The position numbers and the translations under genes are program-made. Positions 52,233 to 60,670 of a DNA stretch of 64,000 bases are shown piece by piece; the stretch's first letter is position 1, and each line of letters begins with the position of its first letter. This stretch comes from JAHRVQ01 sp029941905 (GTDB lineage Bacteria; Pseudomonadota; Gammaproteobacteria; Pseudomonadales; Azotimanducaceae), in the NCBI GenBank assembly GCA_029941905.1, contig JAPYTQ010000022.1:1-64000 (forward strand). The letters run 5' to 3'. Under the pieces are notes generated by a model, which saw nothing but the letters and a program-made list of their open reading frames with translations, was not told where the DNA came from and searched no databases.

Positions 52233-53617
52233 TGGGTCTGGTTTAAGTCCTGTATCTGCATTAGGAACAGATCTGCGTTATCGAGTGTTCGTAGATCAAA
52301 ATAGAGTGAACCATCTCTGATTCTGCCGATAATGGGAGTTTGCAGGGATCGAAAGCTGCTCGCCAGATCTGTCAGCCCTCGATCGGAAGCGTAAGGAGTG
52401 ATTTTTAAAGCGTAACTTGGCAGCAGGCTGATCGGCAGCGAACCACTGCCAATCTGGCTTTCGCAAGCCTCACCGGATACATCCGCGAAACCGCCCAGTG
52501 CCTCGTTGAGTCGAGGCACAATGATATCAACCATCTGCTTTATCTTGTCAACTGATTTGGAAAGATAGTGAAGTGTCGGTAACTGTTCAGCAAGTGAGTC
52601 CGGATCAAGATAAAGTCTGAGGACCTCGAACAATGCCGCTACGGTCATTTTGTCGACCCGAAGTGCCCTTTTCATTGGGTTGCTTTTGATTTGGGAAATG
52701 AACTTTTCCTTACCCACGATGATGCCGCATTGCGGGCCCCCCAACAGTTTGTCACCGGAGAACGTAATAACGTCTGCGCCTGTGTCCAGGGTGGCCTGAA
52801 CCGTGGGTTCATAGGGCAATCCCCAGTGCCTCAAATCAATCAGGGTGCCGCTGCCCAGGTCAGTGACGAAGGGCAGATTATGCTTAGCAGCAATCCTGGC
52901 AACCTGTTCATCACTGACATCCTGGGTAAATCCCATGATTTCGTAGTTGCTGGTGTGCACTTTCATCAGCAACGCGGTGTTGGCAGTAATGGCGTTTTCG
53001 TAGTCGGATTCGTGGGTGCGGTTGGTCGAACCTACTTCAACAAGGTGGCAGCCCGCTCGCTGCATTACTTCCGGAATCCGAAATGAGCCGCCAATTTCGA
53101 CGAGCTCACCACGGGAGACGGGTACTTCTTTTTGAAGTGCCAGGGTATTGAGCGTCAGCAAAACCGCCGCCGCATTGTTGTTAACAACGGTGGCAGCTTC
53201 GGCACCTGTGATGTCTTTTATCAGCGATTCAATATGGGTATCCCGGTCGCCCCTTTGACCTTGCTGCAGGTCGTATTCCAGGTTGCTGTATCCCGCGGCG
53301 ACCTGGACTATTGATTCGATGGCCGCTGTGGGTAGGGGTGCCCTGCCGAGATTGGTGTGCAGAACCGTTCCCGTCAGGTTGATGACTCGTTTCAGGCTGG
53401 GCGCGTGGGTATTTTTCAAGCGGACTGTGGCCATTTCAATGATAACGGATAAATTCGGGATAGCCATCTTTCCGGCCTGTACACCAGACCTGATTTCGTT
53501 TAAAACCTCACGCAGACAGGAAGTCACCAGCGGTCGACCATATTGATCGACCAGCACTGTTGCCTGATCCAGTAACTTGTCAACGGCCGGTAACTTCGAC
53601 AGCGTCGAATTGGACAT
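52229..53617 (-). CDS. selA: L-seryl-tRNA(Sec) selenium transferase
   Basis: SelA converts Ser-tRNA(Sec) to Sec-tRNA(Sec) with selenophosphate and PLP. The 462-residue length equals the E. coli protein. The PLP lysine is in TFSGDKLLGGPQCG, and INLTGTVLHTNLGRAPL and SNLEYDLQQGQRGDRD are SelA signatures. ATG 53617 (MSNSTLSKLPAV) lies 4 bases after the stop of the SPOR lipoprotein gene; longer upstream frames are not supported. With selB it makes the Sec pathway, but selC and selD must be elsewhere. Confidence 0.96.
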   Translation of the reverse strand: MSNSTLSKLPAVDKLLDQATVLVDQYGRPLVTSCLREVLNEIRSGVQAGKMAIPNLSVIIEMATVRLKNTHAPSLKRVINLTGTVLHTNLGRAPLPTAAIESIVQVAAGYSNLEYDLQQGQRGDRDTHIESLIKDITGAEAATVVNNNAAAVLLTLNTLALQKEVPVSRGELVEIGGSFRIPEVMQRAGCHLVEVGSTNRTHESDYENAITANTALLMKVHTSNYEIMGFTQDVSDEQVARIAAKHNLPFVTDLGSGTLIDLRHWGLPYEPTVQATLDTGADVITFSGDKLLGGPQCGIIVGKEKFISQIKSNPMKRALRVDKMTVAALFEVLRLYLDPDSLAEQLPTLHYLSKSVDKIKQMVDIIVPRLNEALGGFADVSGEACESQIGSGSLPISLLPSYALKITPYASDRGLTDLASSFRSLQTPIIGRIRDGSLYFDLRTLDNADLFLMQIQDLNQTQ

Positions 53618-53621
53618 GGTG

Positions 53622-54308
53622 TTAACCGTCTCTCGCCGATTGTGCCGCATCCTGAAGTGGGCCGAGCAGCCTGATCCACGGTTCCGTCTCCAGGCTCCTG
53701 GTTCGTACCCAAGTTTCTTTTGCTTCGATGGCTGCATGGCGATCGGGGTAAATACCGAGAAGTAAAACAAACCACTCGCGACCCTGATTGCTAATGCGGG
53801 TGTAAAGAGGCTTTGTGATGCCATTGGTTTCAGCAAAGTTGAGGATTTTTTCTTCGTCTTGCATAGCGAGCAATTGGACTGCGTAGGCTTCTCTTGGATG
53901 ATCCTGCAATGAATTCGGGGCTATTATGCTTTCAGCTGTGAGCTCAGTCGGTATCTGTCCCGGTTCCTGTTCTGATTCGGCTACTGATTGCTGTACAACT
54001 GGTTCCGATGGTGCTTCCGGTACAGTTTCCAGCGTGCGATTTGTCCGATATCCGGAATCCGGCGTCGTTGCCTCAGGCACTATAGCAGCGATTTTGCCAG
54101 CATCTCGAGTGTTCTCACATTGCCACTCACTCGAACCCTGTTTGCCATAGCAATACCATTTTTGGTTTGCGGTCGAGTCTTTCAGCAAGCTCTCGCTTTC
54201 ACAGTCGCCACCCTTACATTTATTACGGTCAAACACACCCCCCAGGTATGAACACCCGGTCATTGAGATAATACACATCAACAGAAGACTCTGTTTGAGC
54301 TTTTTCAT
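53622..54308 (-). CDS. SPOR-domain lipoprotein
   Basis: The 228-residue protein has a lipobox (MCIISMTGCS) after a short basic start, two cysteine pairs, a low-complexity linker rich in Glu and Pro, and a SPOR domain at the end from YAVQLLAMQDEEKI to EPWIRLLGPLQ. SPOR domains bind septal peptidoglycan. ATG 54308 after GGCAGGA fits the lipoprotein start; the frame is open 30 codons further. The stop is 4 bases before selA, so co-transcription with selA is likely though a functional link is unclear. Confidence 0.85.
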   Translation of the reverse strand: MKKLKQSLLLMCIISMTGCSYLGGVFDRNKCKGGDCESESLLKDSTANQKWYCYGKQGSSEWQCENTRDAGKIAAIVPEATTPDSGYRTNRTLETVPEAPSEPVVQQSVAESEQEPGQIPTELTAESIIAPNSLQDHPREAYAVQLLAMQDEEKILNFAETNGITKPLYTRISNQGREWFVLLLGIYPDRHAAIEAKETWVRTRSLETEPWIRLLGPLQDAAQSARDG

Positions 54309-54526
54309 AAAAATCCTGCCGCTACTGCCTTTTTTTCGCTCTACTGCCAGTTGCACTCGCAATTTGCTGCCAACTTTGTGGAGGGTGGATTCAATCATAG
54401 ATTTAATTTAGACAACAGGGTAATTGTGGGTCTAGTGCGGTGTGCTGGCCATTTAGTGACTTGTTTAATGTGCGTTTTGCATAGGATATTACACCAGGGA
54501 AATCGAAATTCTTCGTCCGGGCAGGC

Positions 54527-55528
54527 TTAACTCACAAATGTGTCTTTTTGAGGGAAAAGCCCAAATATCCCACCCGTATGTATAAACACAATGTCGTTCG
54601 AGGTTGAGAAGCTGCCGCTGCCGAGCTCAGTCATCAAGCCCTGGAATGCTTTGCCGGTGTATACCGGGTCCAGAATCACACCTTCGGTTCTCGCCAGGTC
54701 CTTTATGCATTCAATAACCGGAGGCTCGGCTTTACCGTACCCCGGACCGACATATCGGTCGACAATATTTATCTTTAAATTATTGATATTAATGGGTATT
54801 TCATATCTTTTACGCCAGGACTGGAAATCAGCGCCAATTTTCCGGATAAAATAAGCCTCATCGTCACAAACATTGAAGGAATAAACCTCATTGTTCAGCG
54901 CATAGAGCTGGTGACCTAAAATCAAGCCTCCTGCCGTACCCCCCGAACCAGCGGCTGAGACCACGTAGCCGGGTTCAATATTGGCATTTTCAAAATCCAG
55001 TTGAAGTTCACGGCTCGCTTCAATGTAACCCCATAAACCAATCTCATCGCTCGCGCCTATTGGAATCGCGTAAGGCACTTCGCCCTGTTCACGATATGCC
55101 CTCATCAGCTCGGAAATGATCTGGTCGATATCGGCGTACTCGGCTGTTGAAACATAAGTAATTCTGGCACCCACCAGTTCATCCAGCAGCAGATTGCCGT
55201 CAGCGGGTGAAGTCTTCCTGCCCCGTAAAACCAGGTGGGATTTCAAACCTAATTGGCTGGCGATGATCGCCGTAGCCCTGCAATGATTGGATTGAACCCC
55301 GCCAATCGTGATCAGCGTGGATGCCCCTTGCTGCAGTGCCTGGGCGATGGTAAATTCAAGTTTGCGCAGTTTATTGCCACTGGCAGCTGTGTCCGTGAGG
55401 TCATCACGTTTGAGCCAGATAGTGGGGATGTTGTGCTTCTGGCTAAATCTTCGAAGGGGAACAAGGGGGGTAGGTAGCCTGGCCAGCTGTATTCTCGGAA
55501 CGTTGGCGGCCTCAATCAGTGCATTCAT
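54527..55528 (-). CDS. D-cysteine desulfhydrase / ACC deaminase family enzyme
   Basis: The 333-residue protein is a fold-type II PLP enzyme. LTDTAASGNKLRKLEF holds the PLP lysine, GGVQSNHCRATA is the substrate loop and GSGGTAGGLILG the phosphate loop. The family covers D-cysteine desulfhydrase and ACC deaminase, which are hard to separate by eye; the ACC deaminase signature residues were not checked. ATG 55528 lies 4 bases after the upstream thioesterase stop, so the two are coupled. Confidence 0.85.
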   Translation of the reverse strand: MNALIEAANVPRIQLARLPTPLVPLRRFSQKHNIPTIWLKRDDLTDTAASGNKLRKLEFTIAQALQQGASTLITIGGVQSNHCRATAIIASQLGLKSHLVLRGRKTSPADGNLLLDELVGARITYVSTAEYADIDQIISELMRAYREQGEVPYAIPIGASDEIGLWGYIEASRELQLDFENANIEPGYVVSAAGSGGTAGGLILGHQLYALNNEVYSFNVCDDEAYFIRKIGADFQSWRKRYEIPININNLKINIVDRYVGPGYGKAEPPVIECIKDLARTEGVILDPVYTGKAFQGLMTELGSGSFSTSNDIVFIHTGGIFGLFPQKDTFVS

Positions 55529-55532
55529 TGGA

Positions 55533-55997
55533 CTATTGACCTTCTGGCAACACGACATACCTACCTGAGAAAGCCATGGCGATACTGGCATCGACCATAA
55601 AATTCGATTGCAATGTGATGGATGCTCTGCCTTTGCTTTTTAAACGGTCGACGAATGTATCGTATTCATCTGGTAACCTGCACTGACAAACCAGTTCCTC
55701 GAATACCGGTGCAGAATAGCTCACGTCACCACCAGCGATGACGGTGTTGGCAGATAGATTCAGCTCGGAGAGCTTTAACTGGATAATCCCCCATCCCGCC
55801 AGGGCAGCGAGGGAAAAAAGGCTGCCCCCAAAGGCAGAATTTTGGTGATTGATGTTGTTCTCGAGTGGTGCCTTGATAGTCAGGCTATTGCCATCATAAG
55901 CATCCACGGTGATACCCATATGCTGACTAATGGGGATCAGTGTGTGGTACGCCTCAACTAACAATTCTATTGAGGATATGGGAGTGTCACTATTCAA
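55533..55997 (-). CDS. Hot-dog thioesterase, YiiD C-terminal type
   Basis: The 154-residue protein matches the YiiD-type putative thioesterase family. The segment PLENNINHQNSAFGGSLFSL holds the hot-dog helix with the usual NxxxSxFGGS pattern, and the rest gives the beta-sheet. Substrate unknown. The protein is a stand-alone domain, where E. coli YiiD has an acetyltransferase domain in front. It is divergent from apbE, 97 bases away. Confidence 0.82.
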   Translation of the reverse strand: MNSDTPISSIELLVEAYHTLIPISQHMGITVDAYDGNSLTIKAPLENNINHQNSAFGGSLFSLAALAGWGIIQLKLSELNLSANTVIAGGDVSYSAPVFEELVCQCRLPDEYDTFVDRLKSKGRASITLQSNFMVDASIAMAFSGRYVVLPEGQ

Positions 55998-56094
55998 GCT
56001 GTTACCTTCAGAAGTTCCCTAGTTAAACACGATTAACAATGCTGATTCCAGAATTAGACGTTATCATTGTGGGGAATAGTCTGGAGTGTTCGGC

Positions 56095-57081
56095 TTGAAG
56101 GTTCTTGTGCTGGTTTTCATCTGCTGTCTCGTCGGATGTTCTCGGGATGAGCCCCTTGTCATCAGGGGTAACACGATGGGGACAACCTACAGTGTAAAAA
56201 CTGCGGCTGGTGCCGAGGAAGGTGCTTTGGAAGCAGAGATTAAAACCAGGTTGCAGAAAATCAACAACCTGATGTCTACCTACCTGCCTGATTCGGAACT
56301 CTCCCGGTTCAATCAGTCTCCCGTTGGAGAGCCTTTCGAATTATCTGCTGAAACTCGCCGGGTACTGGAAATGGCTATCCAGGTAAACCAGATGAGCAAC
56401 GGAAAGTTCGATGTGACCGTGGGTCCACTCGTCAATTTGTGGGGCTTTGGACCCGAGTCAGGTGATCAGACTGTGCCAACTGAAGAAGAGATTGAGACGG
56501 CCCTGACCAGGGTGGGCATGGATAAACTTCACCTGAAAGGCAATTACATCACCAAATCGATCAACACTTATGTCGATCTGTCGGCAATTGCCAAAGGTTT
56601 CGGTGTGGATGAGATTGCAGCCATACTGGACGCCAGGGGTATTGAGGACTACCTGGTTGAAATAGGCGGAGAATTGCGTGCCCATGGACTTAATGATCGC
56701 GGTCAGCCCTGGAGAATAGCTGTTGAAAAGCCGGATGTATTTCAACGCGCACCATTCAAGGCGATCGATGTTCGGAATCAGGCCATGGCGACCAGCGGGG
56801 ATTATCGAAATTTCTTTGAAGTAAAGGAGCGAAGGTACTCACATACCCTGGACCCGACGACCGGGTACCCGGTTGATCACAATGTTGCCTCGGTCACGGT
56901 ACTGACTACAGAAACCGCCATGGCAGACGGTTTGGCGACAGCTATCAACGTCATGGGGGTCGAGGCTGGGCTCACAATGGCAGAGCAGCATAATCTGGCG
57001 GTATTGGTTATAATCAATACGGAAGATGGGTTCGCGGAACGGCATAGTTCAGCCTTTGCCACCTATCTGCGGCGTGAATAA
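56095..57081 (+). CDS. apbE: FMN transferase ApbE, lipoprotein
   Basis: ApbE attaches FMN covalently to threonines of NqrB and NqrC or RnfG and RnfD in the periplasm. The 328-residue protein begins with a lipoprotein signal (VFICCLVGCS), has RGNTMGTTYSV near the start, LVNLWGFGP, YVDLSAIAKGFGVD and EIGGELRAHG and the metal-site end SHTLDPTTGYPVDHN. TTG 56095 is chosen because GGAG lies 8 bases upstream; the GTG at 56086 overlaps that site. nqrM follows, but no nqrA-F genes are in the window. Confidence 0.93.
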   Translation: MKVLVLVFICCLVGCSRDEPLVIRGNTMGTTYSVKTAAGAEEGALEAEIKTRLQKINNLMSTYLPDSELSRFNQSPVGEPFELSAETRRVLEMAIQVNQMSNGKFDVTVGPLVNLWGFGPESGDQTVPTEEEIETALTRVGMDKLHLKGNYITKSINTYVDLSAIAKGFGVDEIAAILDARGIEDYLVEIGGELRAHGLNDRGQPWRIAVEKPDVFQRAPFKAIDVRNQAMATSGDYRNFFEVKERRYSHTLDPTTGYPVDHNVASVTVLTTETAMADGLATAINVMGVEAGLTMAEQHNLAVLVIINTEDGFAERHSSAFATYLRRE

Positions 57082-57093
57082 AAGCACCTCATC

Positions 57094-57120
57094 GCATGAC
57101 TTATCCAGAAAACATGACTT
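57094..57120 (+). promoter_or_regulatory. Partial copy of the trpB/nqrM leader core behind apbE
   Basis: The core ATCCAGAAAACATGA (57103-57117) differs at two positions from the core of the nqrM leader and is flanked by gcatgactt and ctttat. It starts 13 bases after the apbE stop and lies about 131 bases before the full copy. Confidence 0.6.
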
Positions 57121-57129
57121 TATCGACAG

Positions 57130-57179
57130 GGAACAGCGCGTTGTTCCTGGCTGGAAATAGAACGGTGAGTGCTATTTCC
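57130..57179 (+). promoter_or_regulatory. Two consecutive hairpins between apbE and nqrM
   Basis: First GGAACA (57130-57135) and TGTTCC (57142-57147) around six bases. Second GGAAATAG (57153-57160) and CTATTTCC (57172-57179) around eleven bases. Neither has a T-run after it, so they are not typical terminators. They lie exactly between the two copies of the leader core. Confidence 0.5.
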
Positions 57180-57200
57180 TCGGTTAGGTGGGATTGATTC

Positions 57201-57270
57201 GTAAACTAACTATATTAATTAGGCACATGATTTATCCGAAAAACATGACTTATACACCGGAATTAGCGAT
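57201..57270 (+). promoter_or_regulatory. nqrM leader sharing sequence with the trpB leader
   Basis: These 70 bases run into the nqrM ATG and align without gaps to 2111-2180 before trpB; about 58 of 73 positions agree with the ATG included. The core ATCCGAAAAACATGA at 57234-57248 is the same in both. Around it CATGATTT and AAAACATG form an imperfect inverted repeat, as an operator might. Confidence 0.7.
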
Positions 57271-57495
57271 ATGACCGAGTTCCTCTTGAGCTTCTTTATA
57301 CTACTGGCAGTGGTGCTGGCCATGGCTGTGGGAGTCATGCGTGGACGCGCGCCGATCTCCGGCTCCTGTGGCGGCCTTAACAGCGCCGGTGTCGGTGGCG
57401 GTTGTGACTTGTGCGGCGGAGATACCCGCAAGTGTGAAGAGATCAGCAAGGAAGACAAACCCCGATCTAACGATGTGTTTTACGACGCCTCCTGA
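57271..57495 (+). CDS. nqrM: Na+-NQR maturation protein NqrM
   Basis: NqrM (DUF539) is a small membrane protein needed to mature Na+-translocating NADH:quinone reductase, probably for the iron site. The 74-residue protein has one helix at about 5-23, then the four conserved cysteines in SCGG, CDLCGG and RKCEE. It sits after apbE, as it does in Na+-NQR loci, but the nqr structural genes are not in view. Confidence 0.93.
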   Translation: MTEFLLSFFILLAVVLAMAVGVMRGRAPISGSCGGLNSAGVGGGCDLCGGDTRKCEEISKEDKPRSNDVFYDAS

Positions 57496-57519
57496 TTCGC
57501 GCCACTAGCCGTATGCTGG

Positions 57520-58632
57520 CTAGGGATCAGCGTGCCATATCTCAAGCCTCTTTTTATAGAATTCATGACTTGCGGCCATATCCTCAAGAAATCGGGACAG
57601 CTCGCTCATGAGTAATGCCTGGGGTCCATCTACCAGCGCTTTGGAGGGTTCAGGATGGAAATCTACCAGTACCATATTGGCACCTGCAACCAGTCCCTGG
57701 GCTGCTGTGTGAGCCACATCAAGGATGGCATCCGAGGAGGTTTCACGGGTACCAACGGAATGTGAAGGATCGACACAAACGGGCATTCGGGTGAGTCGTT
57801 TTACGACAGGCACCTGGCCGAAATCCACCATATTTCTATGGGGCGCACCGGCTGAACTCTTCATCCCCCGCAGACAAAAAATGACGTTCGAGGTGCCTTC
57901 ACTGGCAAGATATTCCGCAGCATTCAGGGACTCATTTAACGTAACTCCGTAGCCTCTTTTAAATAGCACCGGGTAGACTCTCTGCCTGCCGACTGATTTA
58001 AGAAGTTCAAAGTTCTGGGTATTGCGAGTGCCGATTTGCAACATGACCCCGGTGGGATTACCGGTTGCCTCAAGTGCCTCGTGGATTTCCTCAATATGGC
58101 TTTCGTGGGTTACCTCCATGGCGACCACTTTGATTCCGTATTTACCCGCCAGTTCAAATACCCAGTGTAAACAGGTACTTCCGTGCCCCTGAAAAGAATA
58201 GGGATTGGTTCGCGGTTTGTAGGCACCCATTCGAGTACAGACCTGCCCATAGGATTGCAGGCTTTTCATCATTATTTCTACGTGTTCCGGTGTATCAACG
58301 GCACATAATCCGGCGAACACGTGGGCGTTTTCCTGGTTGAATTTCACGCCGTTGTAACTGAATCCGCTGACTCTATTCTCGTCTGAGTGACGACCTAGAA
58401 TTCGATACTCCTGGGAAATTCTCACGACCCGTTCTACAGCATCCAGAGCCTCTATAGGTTCCTGGTCCAGCTGATGAGTGTCCCCCAGAAGATAGAATTC
58501 GGTTAATTGTTGTTCTGCGCCAAGTACGACATGTTTCTTGACTTCAATGTTGGGTAGTTGTTGCAAAAAGTTAATGGTCTCAGCATATTCGGGACTGGTA
58601 TCCGCGATATTTGGATTCAGAATAACGATCAT
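57520..58632 (-). CDS. 3-deoxy-7-phosphoheptulonate synthase, class I beta type
   Basis: This 370-residue protein makes DAHP from phosphoenolpyruvate and erythrose 4-phosphate, the first step to aromatic amino acids. The N-terminal 90 residues form the ferredoxin-like regulatory part, and the barrel holds GAYKPRTNPYSFQGHG with catalytic residues, MLQIGTRNTQNFELL and VDPSHSVGTRE. The arrangement matches the KDO8P-like class I beta enzymes. The window also has trpF, trpB and trpA, but at a distance. It is convergent with nqrM. Confidence 0.85.
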   Translation of the reverse strand: MIVILNPNIADTSPEYAETINFLQQLPNIEVKKHVVLGAEQQLTEFYLLGDTHQLDQEPIEALDAVERVVRISQEYRILGRHSDENRVSGFSYNGVKFNQENAHVFAGLCAVDTPEHVEIMMKSLQSYGQVCTRMGAYKPRTNPYSFQGHGSTCLHWVFELAGKYGIKVVAMEVTHESHIEEIHEALEATGNPTGVMLQIGTRNTQNFELLKSVGRQRVYPVLFKRGYGVTLNESLNAAEYLASEGTSNVIFCLRGMKSSAGAPHRNMVDFGQVPVVKRLTRMPVCVDPSHSVGTRETSSDAILDVAHTAAQGLVAGANMVLVDFHPEPSKALVDGPQALLMSELSRFLEDMAASHEFYKKRLEIWHADP

Positions 58633-58767
58633 AATCTTTCCCGGTTGTTAAGGGCTCTGCAGTATTGCTTTATTGTATCGGTTTGACTGAAACATCTGGC
58701 AGGTATTTTAATATTCATTGCCTTTGATCGCGTATACTGCGTGGAACTTAAGAAGGGTTACCCATAC

Positions 58768-60000
58768 GTGTCAGATTGGCGATTTACCATTGCGCTTAAA
58801 TACACCCAATCAAGCGCCAGCGATCGCCTTGTTTCCTTTATGTCGTTCATTTCGGTTTCTGGTCTGGTACTGGGAGTCGCGGTTCTGGTTATCGTACTGT
58901 CTGTCATGAACGGTTTCGAGCGCGAGTTGAGATTGCGAGTTCTGGGCATATTGCCACATGGTATTGTGTTTGCGTCAAACGGCTATGATGACTGGCGAGA
59001 AGTCGCAGAAGGATTTGCCGTCCATCCTGAAGTGTCTGCAGCCGCACCATTTCTTGAGGGAGGTGGACTGGTTGTCGCCAATGGGGTGATTTCCGGTGTG
59101 AGTTACTTTGGCGTGGCGCCGGACGAGGAACAAAAGGTATCAATCATCGGTGACTTTTTTGTGGAAGGTGAAATGTCATCTCTTGAACCTGGAACCTTTC
59201 GGATGGCGATGGGGAGAACACTGGCGGACAAGCTGGGAGTAGCAACCGGTGACAAGGTGACGCTGATCTTACCTGATGTTCAATTGACGATGGCGGGGCC
59301 GATACCACGTACCAAACGATTCACTCTAAGCGGGGTATTTGAAGTCGGCTCCGATGCTGACAAGAGTCAAATCTTGATCAATCTTGAGGACGGGTTAAAA
59401 CTTGCCCGTAAAGTAAAAGTCGATGCGATCCGGATTACGACCAACGAGCTGTTTGAAGCACCCAGAGTCCTGCGGGAACTTGTGACGAGTTCAGGAAGGA
59501 TGGATATATTCGCAAGTAGTTGGATGCGCAGTCATCTCAATTTATACGACGCAATTCAAATGCAGAAAACGACCATGTTTTTATTGTTGTTAATGTTGGT
59601 AACGGTGGCGGCCTTTAATGTCATTTCGAATCTCGTCATGGTGGTCAACGAAAAAAAGCCTGATATCGCTATTCTTCGTACAATGGGTGCTTCCACCAGG
59701 GAGATTATGTACGTCTTCATTCTACACGGGGTTTTGATCGGCGGGATAGGGGTAGTGCTCGGGATAGTGCTCGGGGTATTCCTCACCAGTTATTTGACAC
59801 AGCTGTATGGCGTTTTCGACAGCGTATTTCAGCTGGGACTGATGGACGAGTATTTTGTACACTATCTACCGACCGAGATCCTGGTCGATGATCTTCTTCT
59901 TATTGGTTCCGTCGCACTTTTTATATGCTTGGTTGTTACCATTTACCCGGCACGAATGGCGTCAAAGTCAAATCCTGTCGAGGCACTGCAGTATGAGTAA
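58768..60000 (+). CDS. lolC: Lipoprotein-releasing permease subunit LolC
   Basis: LolC and LolE with ATPase LolD lift lipoproteins from the inner membrane to LolA. The 410-residue protein has one helix near the start (FISVSGLVLGVAVLVIVLSV), a large periplasmic part and three helices at the end, in the LolCE pattern with FNVISNLVMVVNEKKPDIAILRTMGA. GTG 58768 after AAGAAGGG is preferred to GTG 58741, which has no ribosome site. Name LolC follows gene order. Its end overlaps lolD by 8 bases. Confidence 0.93.
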   Translation: MSDWRFTIALKYTQSSASDRLVSFMSFISVSGLVLGVAVLVIVLSVMNGFERELRLRVLGILPHGIVFASNGYDDWREVAEGFAVHPEVSAAAPFLEGGGLVVANGVISGVSYFGVAPDEEQKVSIIGDFFVEGEMSSLEPGTFRMAMGRTLADKLGVATGDKVTLILPDVQLTMAGPIPRTKRFTLSGVFEVGSDADKSQILINLEDGLKLARKVKVDAIRITTNELFEAPRVLRELVTSSGRMDIFASSWMRSHLNLYDAIQMQKTTMFLLLLMLVTVAAFNVISNLVMVVNEKKPDIAILRTMGASTREIMYVFILHGVLIGGIGVVLGIVLGVFLTSYLTQLYGVFDSVFQLGLMDEYFVHYLPTEILVDDLLLIGSVALFICLVVTIYPARMASKSNPVEALQYE

Positions 60001-60670
60001 TGTAGTTATCGCAGTGACCGATTTGCATAAGTATTATCAGCAAGGCAGCAACCGGTTACATGTGCTCAGGGGCCTGAATCTCGAAGTTGTACGAGGTGAA
60101 AGGGTTGCGATCATCGGCATCTCCGGCAGCGGCAAAAGCACCCTGTTACACCTGTTGGGTGGTTTGGACACGCCCAACGAGGGCAGTGTGTTTGTACAGG
60201 GTCAGGACGTGCACAGAATGAATGAAAAAGGACTTTGTCAGCTCCGCAATCGTTCGCTGGGATTTGTGTACCAGTTCCATCATCTACTTGCGGAGTTTAC
60301 TGCACTGGAAAATACGGCAATGCCCTTGCTGATTCGGGGTGAGAGTCGATCATCTGCAATGGCTTCTGCTAAAGAAATTCTCGACAAGGTAGGGCTGGCG
60401 AACCGGACCGAGCACAAGCCCAACCAGTTGTCCGGTGGCGAAAGGCAAAGAGTTGCGATTGCGAGAGCACTGGTTACCAGGCCGGATTGCGTCCTTGCGG
60501 ATGAGCCAACCGGCAACCTCGATGAAGAAACAGCATCCCAGGTCGATGATCTTATGATTTCCCTGAGCAAAGAGTTTGAGACCAGTTTTGTCATTGTGAC
60601 CCATAATCTGGCCCTCGCATCCCAGATGGACAGAATCTGTCGATTGCATAACGGACAAATTGAGGCATGA
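59993..60670 (+). CDS. lolD: Lipoprotein-releasing system ATPase LolD
   Basis: The 225-residue ABC ATPase has Walker A IIGISGSGKSTLLH, a Q-loop in GFVYQFHHLL, the signature LSGGERQRVAIARAL and Walker B CVLADEPTGNLDEE. GFVYQFHHLLxEFTALEN is typical of LolD. ATG 59993 overlaps the lolC stop by 8 bases, and the TGA overlaps the lolE start as ATGA. A longer upstream frame is inside lolC and not used. Confidence 0.96.
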   Translation: MSNVVIAVTDLHKYYQQGSNRLHVLRGLNLEVVRGERVAIIGISGSGKSTLLHLLGGLDTPNEGSVFVQGQDVHRMNEKGLCQLRNRSLGFVYQFHHLLAEFTALENTAMPLLIRGESRSSAMASAKEILDKVGLANRTEHKPNQLSGGERQRVAIARALVTRPDCVLADEPTGNLDEETASQVDDLMISLSKEFETSFVIVTHNLALASQMDRICRLHNGQIEA

